Below, piece after piece: positions 21,139-30,910 of a stretch of DNA of 64,000 bases. The position numbers and the translations under genes were made by a program. The DNA lies in the NCBI GenBank assembly GCA_037951105.1, contig JBAMJV010009675.1, positions 1 through 64,000 of the forward strand. Direction: 5' to 3'. This DNA comes from Echinarachnius parma. Lineage: Eukaryota > Echinodermata > Echinoidea > Clypeasteroida > Echinarachniidae. Each line of letters begins with the position of its first letter. Within the stretch, counting starts at the first letter, position 1. The notes below the pieces were generated by a model that searched no databases, was not told the origin of the DNA, and worked only from the letters and a program-made list of their open reading frames with translations.

Positions 21139-21530
21139 TAAAGTGATCCATTAATTTGGTAAAATTCAACCAGAATTACTTGGGACCTTTCACAGTTCTC
21201 TTGTACCTTGTTGTTTGGCTAATGGTAAAAGAAGAATGAAATTGGTTTTAATGTTTTCATGTCTCCCAAATATGGAGATATTTAAAGACTGAAGTGAAAA
21301 GCGTTCTGTAACACTTTTTCGATTGAAGTCCAAAGTATCCAAAATTTGATTCTTTGTTCATCCAAAGTGTCCACATTGGAATATTTTGCGCTATATATTT
21401 TTTCACTAGGTCAACATTATTCTTTTCTCTGGAATTATCAAATCTCATTCAGGAGTACAACGATATCTGATATAACTATCACTTTAGGAAAAAACTTTAA
21501 AAGTTAATGGATCACTTTACTTTAAAAAGT
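21139..21530. mobile_element. TIR repeat related to a block at 12.8 kb
   Basis: TTTTAAAGTGATCCATTAA at the left pairs with TTAATGGATCACTTTACTTT at the right. The segment AATTCAACCAGAATTACTTG and CTTGTACCTTGTTGTTTGGC also occurs at about 12812-12880 in the spastin intron. No coding content. Confidence 0.65.
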
Positions 21531-22236
21531 GAGTCTATATGAATGAACATACGGATACTAGTTTATTACTTTATTAATATACATGCATTAATTTATTTCC
21601 AAAAAATGAAAGCATAACTTGAAATAATATTTGTTTACACCTGTAAAAACATGAGTGAAATTCTACATTCAATTTAAAGGTTACATTTATTTTTTGTCAT
21701 TTATTTTCGGGGGGGGGGGGGGGAGGGGAGTTGGCAGTGCAAATGCAGTTTCCAGAAATCCTACAATGAGAGAAATTCATAATTGTACCACCAATTGTTG
21801 GTATAGGCCTACAAAGAAGAATAAAAGGTTGCAGGGTTGCCGTATTGTAGGGGGCTAAAACACAAAATGTGATGGCCAAAAGAACATATTATATATTTTG
21901 GAGGGGATCAGACATGCACAGTCCCCATTTGTCCCATCATTTCTACCCATTCAAAGTAAAACAAATAAAATTCACTTCATTACATTGGTTAATATAAATT
22001 TCAATCCCTACCATTTTCATTTTTCATCCTGAATTTTCAAGGTTTTAATGATAATAAAAAATAAAATGGTTAAGAAAAAGTTAAAGTAATGAGAAAATGA
22101 CAAGTATGATGTAGACAAAAATTCAGTACGGTACAACCTCTGAAAAAACCTATTACCATGATAATACAATGTCCTCTTTTCTAACATTACTATTTCACAA
22201 AAACACTTTTGAGTGCCTCTGCCCCGCAATTATTTA
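21531..22236. other. Non-coding with G tract
   Basis: AT-rich intergenic DNA. A ~14-base G run followed by GAGGGGAG lies near 21709-21730. Nothing gene-like. Confidence 0.5.
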
Positions 22237-23383
22237 CCGTATTTGTCGGTGTATTAACCGCTCCGATGTATTAACCGCACCCCCAACTTTGGCCGTTTTT
22301 CCATGAAAAAAAAAAAAAATTTGATGGTATAATTCTTGATTTTTAGTCTTTAGATGGTCAGCCTTTTCTTAGGAAAGGTACCAAAAATAGCTTATCTATC
22401 AGAGAATTTTTGCATATGAATTTTGTTTTATTTACTGAAGTCTCCGAAGTAAATAAAGAAAATTATCAGGCCTTCTTCACAGCAGAAGAATCTATAACTT
22501 CTGTTGAATTTGCCACACGGATCACTACACATGGGACTACATAAAACGTTAGACAACAAAACGAAGATTTCACCAATAAAACAATCAGAACGGAGATTAA
22601 AAAAAAATGTACCTTAATGTTATTCCTTCTTTCTAGTTCAAATTATGTTTAATCTACTCTTGAAAACTGTTTCAGAAATAGTAAGTAATAATAGCGAGTA
22701 ATACGGCATACGATCGTCGTCGATCGTCGACATGGATGAAACGATTCTCAAACGTTGACATCCAGTCCGCCCGGTACTAAACAAATGCTCCGATAGCCCG
22801 CCATATCACTCATACACTTTGCGTGAAGGTTATGGGTCTATTTTGTTACGCGAGATCCATCCGCCGGGAATTGGGGAAATCCCCGGCGGATGGATCTCGC
22901 GTAACAAAATAGACCCGATAACCTGCACGCAAAGTATATGAGTGATATGGCGGGCTGTATTGGAGCATCGGCGGCCGGGGGTCGGGAAAGAGAATCCCCG
23001 CCTGCATGCTCGGCCAAGTGCCAGTCGCGCGGCCGGGTGCATGTTAGGATTCGTACTAAGATCGAAGCAATGATCGTGAATCTTCAAAGCTGCTTTCGCA
23101 GCAACAACGAGCAATATTTAGGAAGAGGTAAAAGAGAAACATAAAAGACACTGCATGACTTGTTTTGGGGGGAATATGCTTGTATTTTCCGTGCATCGTA
23201 TGAGTATGAATGCCTTGCCGAGGTGGACTTTGGTCACTTGTGAATCTTATCTCCGTGTATTAACCGCATCGTATTAGGGCCCGGCGCTGGCTAGGCAATT
23301 TGCGTGTACAATTTTCCTATCTCCCCCCTTTTTGGAGCTTTTTTTTGAGAAAAAAGGTGCGGTTAATACACCGACAAATACGG
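22237..23383. mobile_element. TIR transposon, TA-flanked (CCGTATTTGTCGGTGTATTA)
   Basis: Ends CCGTATTTGTCGGTGTATTA + ACCGC and the exact inverted copy at the right, each flanked by TA. The GTATTAACCGCACC motif is repeated inside. The 1.15-kb interior has no transposase and contains a near-perfect hairpin at 22788-22970. A TA duplication is usual for Tc1/mariner-type elements; the family is not named here. Confidence 0.82.
22788..22970. repeat. Near-perfect ~80-bp-arm hairpin inside a transposon
   Basis: GGATCTCGCGTAACAAAATA on the right pairs with TATTTTGTTACGCGAGATCC on the left; the pairing runs on through CATCCGCCGGG...CCCGGCGGATG at the centre and AGCCCGCCATATCACTCATA...TATGAGTGATATGGCGGGCT outside. 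Loop is only a few bases near 22876. Confidence 0.88.
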
Positions 23384-23877
23384 TAGTTTTGCACAAAAGT
23401 ATTTGGTGTTTTTGTAATACATATGAAGGAACATTTTAGCTTATCTAGATAGTAAGAATATTCATACTTCTAATGTAGGGTTATATGAAAAGAAATTTCA
23501 TCCATGATTGGTTGCAAGAAAAACTGTTATGTGAAAAAATCTGTGACAGTGGGAATATTCCTCTAAAAAACAGAACAGGGTGACAGAGGCATCTTAACTG
23601 TGGTCAGCTCTCTCTCCTACATGCAGATGTTCATAACTTTTAACCTTTCAACGGATCCTAAAGATTTAAGTCAGTGTCTATAATAATCCACCCTTTGCTC
23701 TTAGAGGCTTGTCAGTCAAACCGCTCAATGTGCTCAAACAGAAATATCACATAATTCTTAAACCGTTCCGGACTGGTCCCGAAAATACTCAGAGAATGCA
23801 TGTTATAGCAAAATCAGTCCGTCCTGAACCGGTTCGAATTTGATGGTTTACCATTCAATACATGCCCTAAAATTAAT
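23384..23877. other. Non-coding; short dispersed repeat at 23758-23845
   Basis: 23758-23845 (AACCGTTCCGGACTGGTCCC ... CAGTCCGTCCTGAACCGGTT) has inverted ends and is an antisense relative of the repeat at 2221-2318. The rest is unremarkable. Confidence 0.6.
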
Positions 23878-24094
23878 CAGCACTCCTGTTTTGACTGGAA
23901 TTTTAAGGGAAGCAGATTTGGAGGAAACCATTCTCTTCAAGGAACTTTATGAGACATTTCTGTCAACTCCATCCAAGGATTTCTCAACTTTTATACAAAT
24001 GTGTATGGATGGTGATCATGAGGCAAGCAAACTGCAGAAATGTCTAGGTGACTTCCAATTCTTGCCTGAATTCAAGTCAATCTTCTCAATCTGA
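23878..24094 (+). CDS. Unrecognised protein-like fragment, 3' of PNO1
   Basis: An open frame encodes about 72 residues with globular-protein composition (LREADLEETILFKELYETF; FIQMCMDGDHEASKLQKCL; FQFLPEFKSIFSI) and ends in TGA at 24092-24094. A possible acceptor (AATTAATCAG) lies at 23868-23877, so it could be a terminal exon or a remnant of a transposon or host gene. I do not recognise the family. It is convergent with PNO1, whose stop lies 168 bases downstream on the other strand. Confidence 0.3.
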
Positions 24095-24136
24095 GTCTCT
24101 AGATACAAGTCCGTTATAACTCCTTTCCACAATTTG

Positions 24137-24182
24137 ATGGATGCATCAAAATCTCCCAGCCGATATGCTTGCCACAGCACAA
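24137..24182 (-). pseudogene. Copy of the last PNO1 exon
   Basis: GCATCAAAATCTCCCAGCCG then ATATGCTTGCCACAGCAC (plus-strand reading) duplicates GCATCAAAATCTCTCAGCCG then ATCTGCTTGCCACAGCGC of the real terminal exon 115 bases away. It covers the codons for [10 protein letters not shown] and the stop only. Confidence 0.8.
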
Positions 24183-24261
24183 ATGTTATTGTTCAACTTC
24201 AATCATAATCGATCAAAGTCTGTCAGAGTTCAGTTCTTGGAACAGTGATTTCATAGGTGCA

Positions 24262-27200
24262 TCAAAATCTCTCAGCCGATCTGCTTGCCACAGCGCGCAT
24301 ATTACCATACACTTTTGACGGAGGGCTCCCTGTAAATAAATGATAAAAAATTAACAAAATTATGATTTTCAGAAATAATGTTTTTATCACTAAATGAACA
24401 TAGAGAAATTTGGACAATGCAATGTACTTATCCTATATTTGTGTTTGTTCTTTTACAACAACAATTCAATATTACAAAACCTATCAACAACCTTACATCT
24501 TGAGTGTTCAAATCTTAACTGTATGTGCACTGTTAAATAGTATCAAGCTCACCATTTGAAATGACATATTACATGAATGACACACACTTAACATTTAAGA
24601 CACAGACAAAGTCTATGGACAAATTCAGGCAGAAAATATTCAACATTTAACAAACTTTAGACATGTTTTTCCTTCATAACTTTTAGTAGTGGCTTTCAAA
24701 TTTTAGCCAGAAATGAAGTTATGTGCACTGTATCCCAAAATCCAACAGAGGAGCCTGAAATGTTCTGCGTGCTTTTCAAAGGGCACTTCACTATAGAATT
24801 TGGGCTCCATTTGTCTGGATTACACTCAGTACTGTTAGGAAAACTAAGGTACATACATGCAAACAGTCACAGGTTTGACCCATAGAAGGACTGATTTGTA
24901 CTTATGAGTAGAAAATTATCCATTACCTAAAATTAAGTTGCAGATGGCGGTCCTGGCAATCTTGATGTTCTGAAACGAGCCCAGGATGTGGATCTTCGTG
25001 TCAGCCAGCACAATCCTGGTCTTGGTCACATTCTCGATAGTGAACTTGGTCTTGCCTCCCTTGCCAGCTATCCTGCCGATCGCTCTCGACAAGTGGTCAC
25101 CCTTTAGAGGTTTGACATCCGTCACTTCAAATGACTCCAGGAACAGTTCGTCAAGTCGTAGAAGTGCTAAGGCATCCTGTGATAAACAGTAAAGAGCAAG
25201 AGAAAGGGTCTTAGCAAATTCCTCGGCCTATCATCTACAAGTACTGAGAAAAGATGAATAACTCAGAATGTTTCAAATGCAACTTTGCCAGCTATCCTGG
25301 CTGTCACCATGGACAAGTGGTCACCCTTCAGAGGTTTCACATCCGTCACTTCAAATGACCCCAGGAACAACTCGTAGAGCTGAATAACTGCTAAGGCATC
25401 CTGGCAATAGGGGGGGGGGGGGGGGGAATGCATTATTCTACATGGTGAACTTTGTCTTGTGCTCCATGCCAGCTATCCTGTTGATTGCTCTGGACAAGCG
25501 CCTGCTCTTCAAGGGTTTCACATCTGTCGCTTCAAATAATTCTAAAAATAGTTTGTCTCGTTGAATGAGAGCTATAATGCCAGGATAAATAGCCATGAAC
25601 AAGATTATTAACAAGTGAACTCATTATCCCCTGCATCTACAAAGTATTTCATTCAATGTAGCAATATAACTCTGCTTGAGTATTCAGGCGATTGCTCTTG
25701 GCAGTTTGACTCCTTTTAGAGGCTTTTACATCAATCACTTTAAGTTTAACATTACATTAGGAGCAGTTTGTCTGTGGAAGGGATTTGTTAATAATATACA
25801 AAGCAGGAATACATGACTTGATGTTACTTAATTGTTAAATGCATCTCTGAAAAGTATTTCAAGTGATTATACAGCATTTATGGCTGAAGTCAAAGGATAA
25901 TTGCATTTCTAATCATTTTTAAAAATACACAAATTGCATAAGTACTAGAAAAAATTACTTGAAGGAATATTAGTAACATTTTTGAATTTCATCTCCTCAT
26001 TTGTCAATAAACAATGATATAAACAAACTTGAAGAATAATCTAAATGCAATTAAGTTTATAATATGTGACCTTACACCACAAAACGACCAATAAGTGGGG
26101 AAAAATGATTGTGCTGCTTTTCATAAAACATTAAAATAGAAGTCATTACCTTTAAAATGGTATATCATTCGTCATATTTTGACTAAGCAAACCCTCTCAA
26201 AATGAACACCAAAGATTTGGAATATGGCTGAAGCATTTTTAAAATAAGGGAGAAACGGGCCATTTAACAGATCAGTTTCCATTAAAGCGCTGTAATAAGA
26301 TCACATTAATTAGATGAAAAAAATAATATTTAAACGTGATTTCCGACATCAAAATGTTACAGAAGCTAGATTAAAATATGCTTATTCAGGAAATACCAAA
26401 ATCCTAAATCTCATATTTTTACAAAATTTAACTATTTTAGCTAATAAAAGAGAAACTACCACGGCGACATAACGGTCGTTTTGTGGTGTAAGGTCACATA
26501 TGGTCTCTCTTACCTCAACTTCGAATCCCAACAGGAAGGCCTTCACAAAGTCATGTCCTTTCTGCAGAGCGCTAATCTCTTGAGTATCTGCTGAAGACTG
26601 TACATTTTTTAAAAGAGGATACATTATATTTAATACAAGATCTTTCTTTGAAGTTTTCTTCAACAAATGATACAGGGAACCAACATTCAAAACTAATTCT
26701 TTGATTGATAAGTTAAAGTGAATAGTTTTTAGTAATCAGTTACACCATACATATAATTACTGCTCACAATCATTCCTGGGTTTGCAGAAACAGACTTCAT
26801 GTATTTCTATCGTTTTAAGATCTTATCTACCCCTTCATTATGTTCATAGACAATAGATCTTAGTCTTCTTTGGTGCTACTTCCACAGGTGTGCCAGGTCC
26901 ATAAAATTGATAACGTAGTTTGGTGCATTTTCAAATTCTTACAGATATTTTTCCAGTTAATCAAGGAACGGAATTCTAAAACGAATAGCAAAGAATTCAA
27001 GTTAAATAAACAGAGGAGTTCTAGATAGTCTGTTCTATTTTGAGTTTTTTCTCTGATCGTAGTTTAATCTGCCATCCTTAAGAATATTGTTCATGTAGTG
27101 TAAATTATCCTACCTTGGGGAAATTGCATCAAGAGTTGTGACTATTTGGAAAGTTGTGATTAATCGCAAGTCAGAAAAAATGCCTAAATGCGCACATCTA

Positions 27201-29244
27201 ATTGGCTCATTTGTGATAAATCGCAACATTGCGATTAATTGCACCTCTTTATGCAACACCCTCAGGACCACTTATCTGTAGATGTGGTTTGGCTTACCCT
27301 CAACTCGACGTGTCTCGTCTTGAGGTTGAACCTGATCTGGAGTTTGAGATGCTCAACGATGGGTGTGAAGATCTTCATCCATTGATCCTTCAGTGGTGTG
27401 TATCTGTTGGCGGGCACTGGGATCTTTCGTATTTCTGTGCTTCCCTCCTGGTGAAGAGATGTGTAAAATTTAAATTTAAGGAATAAGTGGTAGAACATGC
27501 ACATTTCTCATGTCCATGACAAATAGTCGTCGTCGAGTTGGCAGAGATCCAAAACTTAAAATAATTGTATGAATAAGAACAAGGCTAATCACAGCTGTGC
27601 TACTATTTATTAGTGTTACTTCAGCACTAGCCTGATTACCTGGGACTAGTTAACATAGCTTCAGTCAATATTTTTTCATTAAACATGATTGAATAGTGCT
27701 TCATTTAATTTCTTAAACTGGTCGATGTCTAATTTGTTACCAGATTCGAACAAGCAAAATTAATCAAAAGTACATTCAATATATTATTGTGATGTCCAAC
27801 TCGGATCAATCAGTAATCAATCATTTTCACAGGCTTTTTACAGTAAGTCAGTAAACAAAATATTGATATTTCAGCATTCTCTTCATCTTCGAAGACGTGC
27901 CCACGACCTGCCATGCATGACTAAAAGAATCACAAAATATAAATATAAATTGCATAGTAGAGCATGGGTTCTTTCACATCTACTAAGTAAACATGGTCCA
28001 GTCAGCTGGACCATTTACACGCAATATACGCTAATACGCGGGAGATAAGCATACTGCCCATTCGTACGTGTACCGTTTAACATTTGAACGCTAAGTTTTA
28101 GGACGCATTGGTAAGGAAAGCGGACAGGAAATAATCATTTTTACCTCCATTTTGCGGTCTTCAAAAGTAAAAAACAACAGAGTCAGTAATTATTATCAAA
28201 GTATATAAATTGTGGATCACATAAACGAAAGTTTGTTTGCATTTGCTGGTAAATGGAGGAAGAAATCTGCCGACAAAAAATGTTTTCATGTCGGATAGTG
28301 CAGCAGGCGGTAGAGGTTGATCTCCGCACAATGCTATTGTAATGAAGCTATGTGTGGGCTCTTCTAATTTTAGTTTTAGTCTGAATGCATACAGAGTACG
28401 AGTCTTTTCGTTTCATTTCATTTCATTTCATTTATTGACTCATAAAACCAAAACAAGGATAATTACATAAAAACATAATTAACAATGTAAAACAAGACAA
28501 ATGAATAATACATAAATACAACAATTGTACAATACAAATAAATGAGATTGGAATATGAGAAGGGACCATAATTAAAGATAAAAAGAATCTTGGTGGGTAT
28601 GGTCCCCGAGTGAAGCGGCTGCTTCAAAATAGGCAGTCTTGGGCATGTCAGAAAGAGAATGCCGATATTTCTATGTGTTCGGTCACAATTTTACTCGAGA
28701 CTAAATAAGACAGACATATACAAAGGGTCAATACTAATAGAATGATAAATCTATATATCTGCAGCTGCATTATTTAGTTTTAAATTAATTATTTATTCTG
28801 AAAAGACAGAAGTTCTGGAATTAATTTGCAATTTCACTACACAGCAGCTCAAAATACAACATAAATTCAAAGTACCTGATACAATCAACAACCTTTTCTT
28901 TTTCTAGTTGATACATGCTATATTAATATTGACATAACATATTAAGTTGAGTTATAATCTAAAAGTTTATCGTCCTTGTCATGTCGTCTCCGATTTCGGA
29001 TACGTAAGTGAAGAGGAAACATGAATACTAGTAGGTGGGACTGATGACAACTTACTAATAATCTTGCCCCTTTGAGAGGAGGGAAATTCGGTCTTGCTAC
29101 GGGTTTTGTTACAAGTTCCGTCGCCATCTTCTCATCTTGGACTTTCCTCTTCCTAGAACTCTTTGATTTCACCGATCTGAACTCGTCAGAAGGCACGGTT
29201 ACTTCCGATGTTTCCATCCTCGTGGACGTGGTCGTGGATGCCAT
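24262..29244 (-). CDS. PNO1: PNO1, KH-domain 40S ribosome assembly factor (complete)
   Basis: PNO1 (Dim2) is a nuclear and cytoplasmic KH protein that binds pre-40S particles and partners NOB1 in 18S rRNA 3'-end maturation. Exons in transcript order are 29244-29056, 27447-27298, 26597-26514, 25176-24927 and 24329-24262. All have GT/AG junctions with matching phases, giving 246 residues (human 252). The N-terminal ~50 residues are low-complexity and rich in Ser, Thr and Lys. The conserved body starts at [13 protein letters not shown] and runs through [47 protein letters not shown], the KH core [19 protein letters not shown] (GKGG near 179-182), [20 protein letters not shown] and the C-terminal SRSAERF. 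Start: the first ATG of the exon, with a CpG-rich stretch just upstream. It is divergent from KPTN. Copies of exons 4 and 5 lie in or beside the gene. Confidence 0.96.
24330..24926. other. PNO1 intron 4
   Basis: AT-rich intron between the last two PNO1 exons. No repeat or exon copy recognised. Confidence 0.6.
25283..25780 (-). pseudogene. Three tandem decayed copies of PNO1 exon 4
   Basis: In PNO1 intron 3, copies lie at about 25283-25403, 25441-25585 and 25685-25780, antisense like the gene. Copy one keeps an AG acceptor (behind a poly-C tract on the gene strand), starts DALAV and stays open through [16 protein letters not shown] and RIAGK, but has no donor. Copy two lost the acceptor yet stays open for about 45 codons ([25 protein letters not shown]). 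Copy three is weakest. Substitutions outnumber indels, so the copies differ in age and none replaces the real exon (complete only at 24927-25176). Confidence 0.88.
26065..26498. mobile_element. TA-flanked MITE beside PNO1 exon 3
   Basis: TGTGACCTTACACCACAAAA (continuing CGACC) and its exact inverted copy end the element; TA lies on both sides. At 434 bases it is non-coding. Its edge is 15 bases from the donor site of PNO1 exon 3 (26514), so it sits almost on the splice site. Confidence 0.85.
27100..27262. mobile_element. MITE fragment of the 'GATTAATCGCAA' family
   Basis: GGAAATTGCATCAAGAGTTG at the left and ATTGCACCTCTTTATGCAAC at the right are loosely inverted, with GTGATTAATCGCAAGTCAGA inside. 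Relatives are at 14641-14822 and 36018-36125. It lies 36 bases beyond the donor of PNO1 exon 2. Confidence 0.7.
27975..28335 (+). repeat. Copy A of a ~350-base dispersed repeat (PNO1 intron 1)
   Basis: Shares long runs with 30058-30400 in direct orientation, e.g. GTGGATCACATAAACGAAAG, TTTGTTTGCATTTGCTGGTA and CAATATACGCTA. Local identity looks above 85%. A TGGTCCAGTCAGCTGGACCA palindrome lies near one end. No coding sequence; no TIRs recognised. Confidence 0.8.
28409..28625 (-). mobile_element. Probable 3' end of a non-LTR (LINE) element
   Basis: On the - strand the block ends in ...TGAGTCAATAAATGAAATGA followed by repeated AAATG units, a typical simple-repeat 3' tail of a 5'-truncated LINE. 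Only about 200 bases of untranslated-like sequence remain and no reverse transcriptase frame is present. The family is inferred from the tail. Confidence 0.5.
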
Positions 29245-30057
29245 GATTGCGTAATACAGGATATAGTTTTGATATGTACAACGCGTGAGTGAAACGTTCT
29301 ATTTACAACTCGCAGTTTCCTCGTGCGCGCGTATACATTCTAAAATGTATGCTTGTTTATGACTTACTGCAGACACAATTCGAGTACGGAGTGCGGATAA
29401 CGCGGCGATTGGGCGTTTTCTAAACCCACTTTCCGCATTTAATTTTCGCTGAGCCCAAATTTTACAACAAGATATGTGTCTATAGCAACAAGAGCGTAAC
29501 TTTATATATAGAAGATCGATAATGCGAAGCTTAGACAATTTCTAGCAGCTGATGATGCGAGTATGCTACACCTCAATAAATTAATTCTGCCCCAGCCCGA
29601 ATGCTGCGAGCTCTAGCTCTAGTGTAAGTCTGACTACTATTAGCTGCAGTGCCAGTACAGAACTTATTTCCTACAATTTTGTTATATTCCTCTTGAGCTT
29701 GATCTTGCCTTTGTTGTTGCAAGTATGAGGTATGTGTACACGTATGAGAATTAAAAAAATAAACTGTGAATCTAATTTGTTCAATATATAATTAAAATAA
29801 TATTTGATTTGATTTTGAGAATTTGAGTAAATTGAGATGACTGAATGAGTTCAACTGAGGCTACTGAGTGAGAGTTAATTTATTAATGATTTATACTGAT
29901 GTTGATGATAAAAAATGACATGCATTGAATGAACCACTTTGAATTATGACTTGTTATTTGGTTGATAATAAAGCCTAAAAATAATATAATAAAATATGAA
30001 CATTGGTGTCGCTAACCAAGGCCCAAGGCAAGGGGCTTTCACGGCCACGGCGCCCAC
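29245..30057. promoter_or_regulatory. Divergent PNO1-KPTN intergenic region, PNO1-proximal part
   Basis: The two start codons are 1.67 kb apart and face away from each other. The first ~170 bases upstream of PNO1 (29255-29425) are CpG-rich (GAGTACGGAGTGCGGATAAC, GCGCGCGTATAC) compared with the AT-rich surroundings, as expected for a housekeeping promoter. No TATA box stands out. The rest to 30057 is AT-rich with no repeat recognised. Confidence 0.4.
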
Positions 30058-30400
30058 ATCTACTAAAGTAAATTGTCCAATCAGTTGGACCATTTACACA
30101 CAATATACGCTAGAGATGAGCATACCGCCCATTCATACACTACCGTTCAACAGTTGAATGCAGGACGCATCGGTAAGGAAAACGAACGGGAAATAATCAT
30201 TTTTTTCCCTACATTTTGAGGATCTTCAAAACAACAGAGTCGGTAATTATTATCAAAGTATATGATTGTGGATCACATAAACGAAAGTTTGTTTGCATTT
30301 GCTGGTAAATAGAGGGAGAAATCGGCTGACAAAAAATGTTTTTGTGTTGGATAATGCAGCAGGCGGAAGAGGTTGATCCCCGCACAGCGCTAGTATTGTA
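30058..30400 (+). repeat. Copy B of the ~350-base repeat, upstream of KPTN
   Basis: Direct repeat of 27975-28335 (see there). It occupies the KPTN-proximal half of the divergent intergenic region, ending about 510 bases before the KPTN start codon. The interval 30401-30910 holds nothing recognised. Confidence 0.8.
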
Positions 30401-30910
30401 CTTTACCTATGTGTGTGACGGCGCCTGAATGAACCTGGACCTGGTAGTTTTTGTTATGTAAGACATCATTTTATATAAAATGTATTGCAGGAAGACGTTC
30501 TACTTCTCTAGGTCCACACAGAAGACACAGTCCAATGAAAGGGGGCAGCAAATTTCAAAGAAACTCATACAATATTTGTTTAAATGGGTCATCCTGTCCA
30601 TTTTGGAGAAATTATCATAAATTTGTTATTTTTTTACCATTTTTGTTTAGATTTTCACAGATTGTTCCTCCTATACTCATCAACAGCTGGACACAATTTC
30701 GTGTTTGTTGTTTTTTGGGAACTTTATTTTTCTAGACAAATTTTGTCCGTAATATTTTCCCACCCCCTGCAAGCAAGCATGGGGCCATTTACACTATTTT
30801 CCCTTTATGTTTACCATTCATATTGCAGGGTAGACAAATGACATTCCAATTTCCATAATCAAGTTGGATACCTTCAACTAATCTACAAGTATCAGTAGTC
30901 AGTACCAGTC

